Positions 1-11,506 of a stretch of 64,000 bases of DNA are shown one piece after another; position 1 is the first letter of the stretch; every line of letters begins with the position of its first letter. The stretch is from Arabidopsis thaliana (lineage: Eukaryota > Streptophyta > Magnoliopsida > Brassicales > Brassicaceae). The notes beneath the pieces are model-generated. The model searched no databases. It was not told where the DNA came from and saw nothing but the letters and a program-made list of their open reading frames with translations. The stretch covers positions 9,548,001 through 9,612,000 of the forward strand of contig NC_003076.8 of the NCBI RefSeq assembly GCF_000001735.4, read 5' to 3'. The translations under genes were made by a program, and so were the position numbers.

Positions 1-541
1 ATTAGTAATTAATTTTATAGTTTCTTTAAGGTAATCATATATTTTACAATTTGTATATTAAAATTAGCAGATCAAACTCTGTTTTTGATAGAGAATAAAT
101 AAACTTTGTTTTTGATAATCTTTTCCCTTAGAAGTAAGGTCGGTTATTTTGACATCTTTAAAAATTAATTGTATAATTCTTTTTAGAAATATACCATTTT
201 AAGAAAATAAGAATAGTTTTTTTTTTAAAGGTTTTTTTTTAGTTTTTTGTGAAAATTATATTTTCACATGTTTTTTTTCCGTAACTTTTTAATAGAAAAT
301 CATATATTTATTTTCTTATATATATAGATCGTCGATTAAGAATCTCGAACCCTTATAGCAAATTCGTTGCTCCTCTTTTTTTCTTTCTCTAACGCAGCAG
401 CTTTGCTTAAATCCTCTTAGGTATTTATTGAATCTTTCTCCGTTGTCAGTGGAACGTGGCTTCCAAGTATTAGTTTTTGACTAAGTATAGTTCTGACTTT
501 GAGATGTTGAGTTGATTAAAGGGTTTCTCGTAATCTTAAAG
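1..541. other. 5' flank of the NOP58-like gene
   Basis: No separate gene is visible here. The stretch is AT-rich, with T-runs near 217-245, and becomes a pyrimidine-rich leader just before the start codon at 542. It probably holds the promoter and 5' UTR of the NOP58 paralogue. I saw no clear TATA box that I would place with confidence. Confidence 0.5.
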
Positions 542-2374
542 ATGCTCGTACTGTTTGAGACGTCAGGTGGTTTTGCACTCTTTAAAGTATTAGATGAAGG
601 AAAGCTCTCTAATGTTGAGGTTATTTACCTTATTCATTCTCTTACTTTCATTGATCTTAACCTTGTCTATATGTGTCGTTTGTTTTTAATATTCTAAGTA
701 TGTCAAATTTGTTCTTGTAGGATTTGGGTACTGAGTTCTACTCTGCAGAGTCAGCTCGAAGGATGGTTAAGCTAAAAGCTTTTCATAAGTTTGACAACAC
801 ATCTGAACTCCAAGCAAGGGTCTACACAAGTTTTTGAAAAATAACTGTGATGATGGTGAAATCTTAGCTGTGGCTGATCCAAAGCTTGGAGATATCATCA
901 CAGAGAAACTGGTGTGTATTTTGTTATGATCTTTTACATATTTCTGTATATATATGGCTTGTGTCTTACGGATTTGCTTCTCTCCTCTAGGACATAGAAT
1001 GTGTTCACAACGATGCTGTTATGGAGCTGTTACGAGGTGTGAGAAGTCAGTTAACCGAACTTTTATCCGGATTGGATGATAATGATTTAGCTCCAGTGAG
1101 CTTGGAATTGTCTCACATCCTTGCTAGATATAAACTAAAAATCACCTCTGACAAGGTAGTCATTGAGTTCTCTGTGTTTTGTTTTACCCTTGCTTATGTT
1201 ACTTTTCCCCTCTCATACTTAAAATGTTTTGTTAGGTGGAGACCATGATAATCCTATCTATCAGTCTGCTTGATGATCTTGACAAAGAGCTTAACACTTA
1301 CACTACGAGCGTTTGTGAATTGTACGGTTTGCATTTTCCCGAGCTTGCTAATATTGTACAGGACAATATCTTATATGCCAAGGTGGTTAAACTAATGGGG
1401 AATCGGATTAATGCTGCAACGCTAGACTTCTCTGAGGTAAAGCCTTATTTACCATTCTCCTTGACTTTTTGTTTCCATTAAACTATAGTTTTGTCTTTAT
1501 GAAACATCTTTCTGTGTCCAATGTCATCTCAGATATTGGCTGATGAAGTTGAAGCAGAACTAAAAGAGGCTTCTATGGTGTCTACGAGAACTGAAGTCAG
1601 TGACCTTGATTTGATGCACATCCAAGAACTCTGTGACCAAGTTCTTTCAATCGCTGAGGACAAAACTCTGCTTTGTGACGACTTGAAGAACAAAATGAAC
1701 AAAATTGCACCAAATCTAACTGCCCTTGTCGGGGAGCTAGTCGGTGCTCGCTTAATATCTCATTGTGGTAGTTTATGGAACCTCTCAAAGCTACCATGGA
1801 GCACAATTCAGATTCTTGGAGCTGAAAAGACCCTATATAAAGCCCTTAAGACCAAACAAGCCACTCCAAAGTATGGTTTAATCTACCACGCACCTTTGGT
1901 TAGGCAAGCTGCACCAGAGAACAAGGGTAAAATCGCACGTTCACTAGCTGCAAAATCTGCTCTTGCTATCCGGTGTGATGCTTTTGGTAATGGCCAAGAC
2001 AACACTATGGGAGTCGAAAGCCGCTTAAAGGTATTCTTCTCTCCCGCCCGATCCTATCTACATTTTTCTTCCTTCTTTGATGGTCTAATTTTTTTCGACA
2101 GCTTGAAGCGCGCTTGAGAAATCTTGAAGGAGGAGATTTAGGAGCATGCGAAGAAGAAGAAGAAGTTAATGACAAAGATACAAAGAAGGAGGCTGATGAT
2201 GAGGAAGAACCCAAAACTGAGGAGTGTTCGAAGAAGAGGAAGAAAGAAGCAGAACTTGAAACCGTGGAAGATCCCGCAAAGAAGAGCAAACAAGAGGGTG
2301 TAACAGGATTATTACTCCTGATGCTTTTAATTTCTCTAATCTATTTCTTTTCTGTTAACCAGTTGCTATGGTAA
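542..2374 (+). CDS. NOP58/NOP5-like box C/D snoRNP protein, diverged paralogue with a frameshift
   Basis: NOP58 is a core protein of box C/D snoRNPs in the nucleolus, which guide rRNA 2'-O-methylation. Exons read as 542-619, 721-911, 991-1155, 1236-1436, 1533-2030 and 2102-2374, all with GT-AG borders. The N-terminus (LVLFETSGGFALFKVLDEGK), the central region and the Nop domain (APNLTALVGELVGARLISH, then TPKYGLI) are clear. The acidic/basic KKE tail is short and ends in a hydrophobic stretch unlike NOP58 tails. In exon 2 the frame breaks near 811-818: the entry frame hits TGA at 835-837, while the conserved sequence continues one frame over from 816. About a dozen codons present in NOP58 are missing there. 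The exon sum is 1406 nt, not a multiple of three. It matches what I recall as At5g27140 (putative nucleolar protein 5-3). A small unrecognised intron could rescue it; otherwise it is a young pseudogene. Confidence 0.8.
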
Positions 2375-4591
2375 GCCATTAGCTCAGATATACAAAATTA
2401 TGCGTGAGTAACACGTCTAGTTTCTTGACGTTTTGTTAGGATCATGTTGATACTCTTTCAAAGTCATTCAATTCAAAAACGGTTTCCCTTGTCATTTGGT
2501 TCGGTAGACTTGACAAAAAAAATAATCAGTTAAAGATGTGGTTAAGACCAACAAATATGTTCACAAGAACGTAAACATCAAGGTTCTGTCGCTTTAGACT
2601 TGATTTACAAGTGGATTTAAACATGATTAATTCACAAGCTAAACATCCATAAGAGTTGGATAAAAAAAAAATCCAATTCCATAAATAAATGAAAGAGAAA
2701 AGTGGATCAAAAACAAAATCAAATTTGTAAAAAGGTTATGTGGCTTTGAATTCCATAACCTTTGAATCACTCAATCGAACCTATTGAAATTGCGATGCTA
2801 CTAAGAGCCGGACCATAACACATGAACATGAAACATTACAGTGGCCCCCATTCTAAAGGGGCCTCAAAGAAATTTTATTTTAGTTATATATACATATATT
2901 GATTTTTGATAATGGGAGAAAATAGTTAGTTTTATACATATAAATCCTAAATAACTGTGTGGTCCAAAATATTTGAGAATATTATTGTACTTTTGTTTTT
3001 AACTCCAGAATTTTGTTTAAATTAGTTTCTATTTACTCTATAATTTTTAAGATAAGAGTACTTTGTTTTCGTAATTTAAATAGGGCCCCGGATTTCATTG
3101 ATCCGGCTTTAGGCTCTAGAAAATGCCTTATATGTATGTTGAACAAAAATGCAGAAACCTTGAGATATCCATGATTGATGTAGAGAAAGCTCTGATGCAA
3201 AAAGTGTCACGCTCAATATTTACCTTTTTTGTGTGTTTTAATCTTATATCTTTACTCTATTAAGACCAGAACACTCTGTTTGCTTGAATAACAAACAATT
3301 TAACAATAACCAAATATTTTGTCATTTCGACATATGTAAGGAACGTGAGTTGGTTTATACTCTATAAGGAAAAGAGTTACCAATGAACAATAATTTCCTA
3401 ATTAAAAATTAGTAAACGTTAAAAGTATTTTTTTGTCATTCCGACATGGCCTCGTTTTTTTCCTCGAAAATTTAGAAATAATCATATTATTTTTACTTAC
3501 AAAATACATATATATATATATATATAGATATATATAACTATAGTTAGAACAACTATATTGTCGTGAATAGGTAAATTTGGGAATCGTGATGATATATAAT
3601 TTGGATCCGTAGATTGTAGGTGATGCATTTTTGTACCTAATCTTTAATTCCAAAATAAGTGGATAGCTCTATATGAAATTTGGCCCTACTTTATTTGACA
3701 TGACCTTTTAAATATTTGAAAAGCCATGAGACAATTTATTTAATTTTCATAACCGTGATAATAAAAACAATTTGTTTGTAAGAACAATTACATAACAACA
3801 TTTATCTAAATTATGAGTCTCGTCGGCGGTATGTAAAATATGTTAATATTATCCTTTTTCTATGTAATAGAATAATAGATTATCTTTCTTGGTTGGCACT
3901 AAATTGCACGTTAAATACTTGAAAACTTTGTATGTTGAAATAGTAATCCAATTTTAACGAAACTTTTTATTTTGTAAAGATTTTGATGGGCTTTTTAAAA
4001 CAATTTCTACGACGTGGACAGACTTTGGAGTTTGTATGATTAATTAGATTCAGATCCTCACGTAGATTGAATAAACAATAACTCAATAATTGATCCTTCT
4101 CAAATTTTAATAAAATAAAAACATTTTTTAATAATAAAATAACAACATTACAAAATACCAAAATATGTAGGGTAATAGTTTTTGCTAATATAGTTATTAT
4201 ATTATTACTAAAATATAAATTCACATGTTAATATTTGTTGTTGACAAAAACAAAAACAATGATATTACAAAAAAACAAATAGGGTGATTAAACGCTAGAA
4301 GATCCGTAACCATTTTGATGACAAAAAGATATGGTACTAAGATGAACACGTTTTTGAGAATATTCAAAACAAATTCATTTCCGAAAGATTATCAATTTTC
4401 AAGCATACAGTATGATCTGGTAAACTATAAATGGTAGAACCACGATAATTAACTAGTCGATTCTATATGTTATGACATAGACTTAGCTAGGAGCATATCC
4501 GGCAGACCGGCACTAATCTAATGATTTCATGAGTTGTTATTATCTAAACTAATTAACAATTAATAGAATGAAATATAGTTTTATATTTAAG

Positions 4592-4768
4592 TTTTTTTTT
4601 TTTTTTTTTTTTTTTTCGGAATATCAGGAGGTTCTGGGCCGAAACCCGTAATCCCTTCAGGCCTGAAACCACAACATGTAATATTAGTTTCGTCCCAAAC
4701 ATCACTCGAACTAACGACCTCTAAGTTTCGCCTAGGATCTTTACCAATTGAGGTAACAACGCTTGGTC
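4592..4768 (-). mobile_element. tRNA-derived SINE (AtSB/RathE-like)
   Basis: Read on the minus strand, this starts near 4768 with a tRNA-like head: an A-box-like CTCAATTGGTAAAG, then a B-box-like GTTCGAGT about 35 nt later. It continues through about 100 nt of unrelated body and ends in an uninterrupted A-tail (the T-run at 4592-4616). Length, internal RNA polymerase III promoter order and poly(A) tail are those of plant SINEs. Target-site repeats are not convincing; only AAGTTT is shared at the two sides. I cannot name the subfamily. Confidence 0.75.
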
Positions 4769-4896
4769 AAGTTTAAATCATTGTTGCTTTCTGTGAGATT
4801 TTGATCCCTATAACCTAATTTATCTTATGAGAAATTAACCTTTTTTGATAAAGGATAAGGAAAATAGTAACCTTGTATAAAAAAATTCATTGCCAT

Positions 4897-4900
<4 letters not shown>

Positions 4901-4928
<28 letters not shown>
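4901..4928. repeat. TA dinucleotide microsatellite
   Basis: About 14 uninterrupted TA units. Such runs are length-variable and mark non-coding DNA. Confidence 0.8.
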
Positions 4929-5359
4929 CCTAAAATGTATATCTCTAATAAAATTAGAAGAAATGATACCAAAAATAAAGGTGAAATCATGATAAAATTT
5001 TGTTTTTTTTTGTTTTGGTTCATTGAGTTTGCCATTAACGCTTTTTTTTTATAAATAATTTCGTCTACACAAATTCATCCATATAATATTTTCTTTTACT
5101 GCATCAGAGTTTCACTATGTATTTAGGTTTTTTATGAATTTTAAAAAAGTTCAGCATCAAGGTGAAGAAAATTCCAAAAAAATAAATAAAACGGTGACCC
5201 AAAAAAAACTTGTTGTCTTCAAAACCAAAAGTACTCGACAAATCAAATAGATAAATCATGAATCTTAGTACAGTCAGGTTTTATCGTCTACGATAAGTTC
5301 CACAATAAATCCAAACACTAAACTGTTCAGATCTCAGATAGTAACTTTAAATCAACGGC

Positions 5360-6250
5360 TATAAATTCGCCATTTGTACTTTCATTTACACAACAGAGAA
5401 TAATACATACACTCTATCTCTCTCCTATTCGTAACTTATATTTCTCTCTCTACTGTGTTTAGAAATTGGAATCTTCTCTCTTCTCTATCTCCCTCTCTCT
5501 TAAAAAGGGACCGTACACGTCTCTCTCTATTTCCAGTAAAAAATCGAAATTTCGTATAATTTCCTCAGTCCCGTAATTTTCTCCTTTTTTTTCTTCCCCA
5601 ATTCCTTCAATTTTCGAATTCGCCTCTCTGTTTCGTTCCTCGTAGACGAAGAAGAAGAAGAATCTCAGGTTTTAGCTTTCGAAGCTTCCAAAATTTTGAA
5701 TTTTGATCTTCTGGGCTCTTTTGTAAATCAGACTGAAGATATTTAGATTACCCAGAAGTTGTTCAAGGTAAAGCAATTCAGATCAGATCCACCAATTTTT
5801 TTTTTTTTTTTCATTTGAAGTTTTTGTGTTTGTTGTTTGTTGTTGGGAGATATTTGAAATCTGGGTTATTAAAGTTCCGACCTAATTTCATATTGTGCTA
5901 TTACCAAAAATAGGAAATTTTGAGAATTTGGTTTTATGTTGTCATCATTTAATAATATTAGCCTTTTGTGGGATTTGTGCTTTTTGTTGTTTGTATCAAA
6001 AGTCTCAGATTTGGATTCACTTTTTGTGTGTTTTTTATAGTCAAAGCTGATTCATGCTATACATTACACAGCTTCACTGTTTAGTCTCAGCTCTGTTTTC
6101 TTGAAAACAGGAATGGTTTCAGTGGACAGCACGGAAAGATAAAAGAGACTTTTTTTTCCAGATTTTGCTGATCCAAAATCTGAATAGTTGTTCATGTTCT
6201 TGGATCAAATCTGGAAAGAGGAAGTTTGTTGGATCTAGAAGAAGATAACA
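5360..6250 (+). promoter_or_regulatory. NHX1 core promoter, 5' UTR with leader intron and two uORFs
   Basis: TATAAA lies at 5360-5365, so transcription probably starts near 5390, followed by a CT-rich leader. An intron in the 5' UTR fits donor AAG|GTAAAG at about 5767 and acceptor ACAG at 6107-6110. After splicing, the leader exon carries two short upstream ORFs: 6113-6142 (9 codons plus TAA) and 6194-6238 (14 codons plus TAG). The second ends 12 nt before the main ATG at 6251. Such uORFs can reduce re-initiation at the main start; the effect here is inference. Confidence 0.65.
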
Positions 6251-9200
6251 ATGTTGGATTCTCTAGTGTCGAAACTGCCTTCGTTATCGACATCTGATCA
6301 CGCTTCTGTGGTTGCGTTGAATCTCTTTGTTGCACTTCTTTGTGCTTGTATTGTTCTTGGTCATCTTTTGGAAGAGAATAGATGGATGAACGAATCCATC
6401 ACCGCCTTGTTGATTGTAAGTTCACTCAATTGAAAAGAGTAATTACTGAGTTCCAACTTGAATGACATTTGAGCTATTTGGTTGCAGGGGCTAGGCACTG
6501 GTGTTACCATTTTGTTGATTAGTAAAGGAAAAAGCTCGCATCTTCTCGTCTTTAGTGAAGATCTTTTCTTCATATATCTTTTGCCACCCATTATATTCAA
6601 TGCAGGGTCAGTCTTTTTTTTTACATCCATTTGAGCCTTTTCCTCTATGTTGGGATATATCTTTTAATGTAGGACTTAGTTTGGTAGGGTCTCATGCTAT
6701 ATGATACGTTTAGTTGCACGGGTTTTACCTACAAAAGTTACATAAAACAGATTGAAAGAAAAAACTTAGTTTTGAAAAGTATGCATTATGTGATTCTAGG
6801 TGATAAAGTTAGTACAACGCTTTAAAGATGTTGATTAGTAAGCTTAAGCTCTACTTCTATAAATACCTGTCATACATCAACTTTTTCTAGTACTTGTGAT
6901 TGTTATAAAGAAAAGAGGGCATGATGTCTTTTTTTGAAGTAGTTAGATTTATACACGTGCAAGTAAGTGTGGTCCTGGATTTGTCTTTGTCATGGATCTT
7001 TCTCAGATTTGTTGTTGTCTATTTCAGGTTTCAAGTAAAAAAGAAGCAGTTTTTCCGCAATTTCGTGACTATTATGCTTTTTGGTGCTGTTGGGACTATT
7101 ATTTCTTGCACAATCATATCTCTAGGTAGGTTACTTCGCTTTACGATTGGCTGAAACACCGCTGAATGCGGCTTTTTGGATTAGGTCGAGATAGTTTTGT
7201 ATATCTCTACTGATTTTCTGGTGGTTCTTGAAACAGGTGTAACACAGTTCTTTAAGAAGTTGGACATTGGAACCTTTGACTTGGGTGATTATCTTGGTAA
7301 GGCCTGAACTAATGGCTTCTTTTTGGTTCCTATTGCTTTACTTAATCGGGAGACTTGATTTGTTTTTGGTGTTTGAATCTCAGCTATTGGTGCCATATTT
7401 GCTGCAACAGATTCAGTATGTACACTGCAGGTAATGTGTTTTCTCCAACATGACTTAAATTACTTACAAACCCTGAAACATAGTGGACCGAAAGTTTCTG
7501 TTCCTGTTGTGTTGTGATATAGGTTCTGAATCAAGACGAGACACCTTTGCTTTACAGTCTTGTATTCGGAGAGGGTGTTGTGAATGATGCAACGTCAGTT
7601 GTGGTCTTCAACGCGATTCAGAGCTTTGATCTCACTCACCTAAACCACGAAGCTGCTTTTCATCTTCTTGGAAACTTCTTGTATTTGTTTCTCCTAAGTA
7701 CCTTGCTTGGTGCTGCAGTAAGTCCATTGTTTTCTTCCCTGCCATTCTTTCTTGTAGCTGCTATATGCACGCTCTGGTGTTCACATCTTTGTTATTCATC
7801 TTGCAGACCGGTCTGATAAGTGCGTATGTTATCAAGAAGCTATACTTTGGAAGGTACATATTTAACGTCATATATGTGACTTGTTTTCTTTAAGTTGTTT
7901 CCTGTTTGGTCTAACGTAGATGGCCTCACATTAATTGTCACAGGCACTCAACTGACCGAGAGGTTGCCCTTATGATGCTTATGGCGTATCTTTCTTATAT
8001 GCTTGCTGAGGTTAGATTCTTTTAAATAACACGAACATATTCATTCAGTTGCATTCAAACACAAATTATATTGATGTTATATTAATTTGGTTGCAGCTTT
8101 TCGACTTGAGCGGTATCCTCACTGTGTTTTTCTGTGGTATTGTGATGTCCCATTACACATGGCACAATGTAACGGAGAGCTCAAGAATAACAACAAAGTA
8201 TGCAAACTTTAGTTTCTCCGCCTTTTGCTGAGATTAACACTTTCTACCTCCCAATGATTATCTTATGATTTTTTTCGATGAAACAGGCATACCTTTGCAA
8301 CTTTGTCATTTCTTGCGGAGACATTTATTTTCTTGTATGTTGGAATGGATGCCTTGGACATTGACAAGTGGAGATCCGTGAGTGACACACCGGGAACATC
8401 GATCGCAGTGAGCTCAATCCTAATGGGTCTGGTCATGGTTGGAAGAGCAGCGTTCGTCTTTCCGTTATCGTTTCTATCTAACTTAGCCAAGAAGAATCAA
8501 AGCGAGAAAATCAACTTTAACATGCAGGTATGTATCATTCTACTTGGTACTAATAGATTCAATAATTCTTCTGGATTTCAGCTATTTATATCTATCATTT
8601 TTTCCCATTCTTTAGGTTGTGATTTGGTGGTCTGGTCTCATGAGAGGTGCTGTATCTATGGCTCTTGCATACAACAAGGTATAAAAAGAATGTCTTTAAA
8701 TACTCTCTATGAAGCTTCAAATGACACAAATCATCATTTAACACTTGTTTCTATTGTAGTTTACAAGGGCCGGGCACACAGATGTACGCGGGAATGCAAT
8801 CATGATCACGAGTACGATAACTGTCTGTCTTTTTAGCACAGTGGTAAGAAATCTCTGGATGATCAAATGAGTTACATAATATTTCTTAATTGAATTGGAC
8901 ATTTGGTTAATAGATTCTCTTGAACCTTGTTTTCAGGTGTTTGGTATGCTGACCAAACCACTCATAAGCTACCTATTACCGCACCAGAACGCCACCACGA
9001 GCATGTTATCTGATGACAACACCCCAAAATCCATACATATCCCTTTGTTGGACCAAGACTCGTTCATTGAGCCTTCAGGGAACCACAATGTGCCTCGGCC
9101 TGACAGTATACGTGGCTTCTTGACACGGCCCACTCGAACCGTGCATTACTACTGGAGACAATTTGATGACTCCTTCATGCGACCCGTCTTTGGAGGTCGT

Positions 9201-9266
9201 GGCTTTGTACCCTTTGTTCCAGGTTCTCCAACTGAGAGAAACCCTCCTGATCTTAGTAAGGCTTGA
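6251..9266 (+). CDS. NHX1: vacuolar Na+(K+)/H+ antiporter NHX1
   Basis: It exchanges cytosolic Na+ or K+ for vacuolar H+ at the tonoplast, serving salt tolerance, K+ storage and vacuolar pH. Thirteen coding exons: 6251-6415, 6488-6606, 7028-7125, 7237-7296, 7384-7430, 7523-7717, 7807-7853, 7944-8010, 8097-8197, 8287-8527, 8616-8678, 8760-8843, 8937-9266. They sum to 1617 nt, giving 538 residues, the length I recall for AtNHX1. Family marks: the amiloride-binding motif FFIYLLPPI at residues 82-90, the ATDSV segment (Asp157) and GEGVVNDATS (Asp185), with about a dozen hydrophobic segments and a hydrophilic C-terminal tail of roughly 90 residues after the last one. The start codon is preceded by a leader with its own intron and two uORFs. 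No damage is seen, and all introns are GT-AG. Confidence 0.98.
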
Positions 9267-9659
9267 GGGTAACGTGGAAGAAAAGCTTTGATTTTTTTTG
9301 GTAGAAAAGGGTGATTCAAATTATGCTTTTGTGTAAATTATCCATTTGTAATATTGTTTGTGAGGACAGAAATCTGTCCTAACGTTTTGAGAGCAGAAAG
9401 CAAAACATGGCAACTTTGAAGTGTTTGATTGATGTATGTAATTATATTCATATTTGTTTTGTTGTAACACAAACTACACATTTGTTTATGTTTTGAATTT
9501 GGTTTTTGCTTCGAACTTGAGGATCGGATTGGTACGGTTTGGTTCGATTTCGGACAAAAATATTAATAAAGAATTATTTCTTTATGTCAAAACAAAAATT
9601 TAGTGAACCTAATGGCTAATGATATCAAAATTTGGTAGGTCTTGAAACTTATAATCTAA
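9267..9659. other. NHX1 3' UTR and downstream flank
   Basis: The first 150-250 nt are U-rich and suit an NHX1 3' UTR. Bases 9583-9653 form one arm of an imperfect direct repeat of about 65 bp (core GTGAACCTAATG ... TTTGGTAGGTCTTGAAA). Its partner is at about 11609-11671, on the far side of the Helitron at 9660-11506. Confidence 0.5.
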
Positions 9660-11506
9660 CTAGATTTTAACCCGCGGTATACCGCGGGAACAATTTATTT
9701 TTTAAAGTTAGTATATATAAAAGTTTACAAATTGTATCTATTTATAAAATAATTTTATTTTATAGTTTACAAATGTTATTAAGTAACATCCTGCCAAACC
9801 CGTCCTGTAAAAAAGAAAACCATTTATTTTATTAATGTTGATCTTATTTATGATATGTTTATGAATCATTGTCTAAATATTTTGTAATTTTGTAGTAATT
9901 AAATGCTATCAGATTATATCTCTTCGCTTTGATGATTATAATCGAATTGTTATAGTTATGGAGAAAAGCAATATCAAAAATGATAATTTTGTAGTAATTA
10001 AATGATATTAAATATTTTAGAAGTATTATTTTAGTAAATAATCGTGTAGTTAATGTGGAGAGATTTTGGGAAGATTGTTAAATGTCAAATATTTAATTCG
10101 AAGATTTTCTTTTTAATTATCAAAAACAAACATTAAAATTCAGTGGCAGCCATTGTAAATAAGTCTCAACTACAAGATTTATTTCAAAAAATGGCTGCAA
10201 AAATGTATATATAGATAAGAAACGATAGTCGGTTTTGATAGGTATAAGATTAGCAAATATATTAGTTAGCTTAAATTAGTTAAAGAATACAAATTGAAAA
10301 GGTATATTACATTATTCGAATATAGTATCAAAACTTATATAACACAGAGATTTGATAATTTTTTAATTGTTGAATACTTTTTTGTGCTAATTTTTATGTG
10401 ATTAAGATTTAATTGATTTCGTATATAAAATATTAAATTAACTTATTTGTTTATAATTTGGTAACAGATAGATATTTGAATATTCAGTATATTTTGCTTC
10501 AGTTTAGGAAATCTTTGATGATCCGTCTTTAAATCCAATAAGCCCTATAATCTAGATATTAAGCTGCAGTATACCGCAGGTAGGCTTATATTTTAGTTAA
10601 ACTAAAATCTTTTATCGTAAAGATGATTTTAAAATATATGATATTATTTTATTTTATTTTATATGTATAGTAACTGTGAGTTCATGTATATGTTTTGTTG
10701 ATATTATCTATATTGTTTAGTGTTTAAGATTATACACTTGTAGTTTGATTATTGTTAATTTAAGAGTTTCACCTGTAGTATTCCATCTTGTATTAATATC
10801 GATCTAAACCCGTCAATTTTAGGATTTTCAAGCTTTTATTAAAAATTGAATCACATCTAATATGTTATTAATTATTGTTGTATATAAGATTATAAATTTT
10901 CAATATAATATGTATGGAATTGAATATAAATATTTCTAATTATGACCCGTTACTCAGTAGAAAGTTTTCTTAAATCTATTTTTCACCCGTTATAATATTT
11001 TTTCATGTATTGAACAGTTTATATTTGTTTTTAAAAATTCAAATTGTGGCATATGCGAAATAACTCTAATTATTTTTTTATAATGATGATATTATTTTCC
11101 CGCAAAAATAAAATCATATAAAGATGAGAAGTGAACTATAATAATTAATAAAAAATTAATATGATAATTTAGATATCAGATATAGTTTGTTGATTTTAAT
11201 TTGTTATTTTTTTGGAAATTAATAATGTATTTCGTTTTTTTAATTAAATCAAATTAATTAAAATTTAGATATCAAATGTTATATGTTGATTTTGATTGGT
11301 TATTATTTTTGGAAAATAATAATTTATTTCGTTTTTTAAATTTAATTAATTAAATTTAATTAATTAATTTAGTATTTGACTTTTTTATCCTTAAAAAGAT
11401 AAATTAATTTACTCTTTAAAATTTTATTTCTAATGGCATACCTATGTAATTACTTACAAAAATTAAGGTTACATTTAAAATGTACTTCCCAAATAATATA
11501 GTAGGA
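9660..11506 (-). mobile_element. non-autonomous Helitron A
   Basis: The 3' end on the minus strand shows the perfect 18-bp palindrome CCCGCGGTATACCGCGGG (9671-9688), then TTAAAAT and terminal CTAG, with a T (minus strand) next to it. The 5' end, minus strand from 11506, reads TCCTACTATATTATTTGGG, preceded by A. TC start, hairpin plus CTAG end and A/T insertion are Helitron hallmarks. No Rep/helicase coding sequence is present in 1847 bp. A second hairpin (about 10556-10570, core GCAGTATACCGC) followed by CTAG sits inside, as if two units had been joined. The copy at 42411-44535 shares both ends and much of the body. Confidence 0.85.

Larger units (their letters stand above)
2375..5340. other. 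intergenic, AT-rich, transposon relics
   Basis: I see no credible gene. Contents: a possible relic of a non-autonomous hAT-like element around 2805-3125, where GAGCCGGACC-type sequence at the left faces an imperfect inverse near 3090-3120; an AT dinucleotide run near 3506-3528; a SINE at 4592-4768 (separate entry); and a TA run at 4901-4928. The phrase TTTGTCATTYCGACATR occurs at about 3318 and about 3431. Confidence 0.45.

Noticed and set aside
2805..3125. hAT-like element with GAGCCGG ends
   Set aside because: Ends match only loosely and no 8-bp target duplication was found, so it is not listed as an element.
4741..4768. Functional tRNA gene at the SINE head
   Set aside because: A and B boxes are present, but there is no cloverleaf with acceptor stem; the A-tail shows a SINE.
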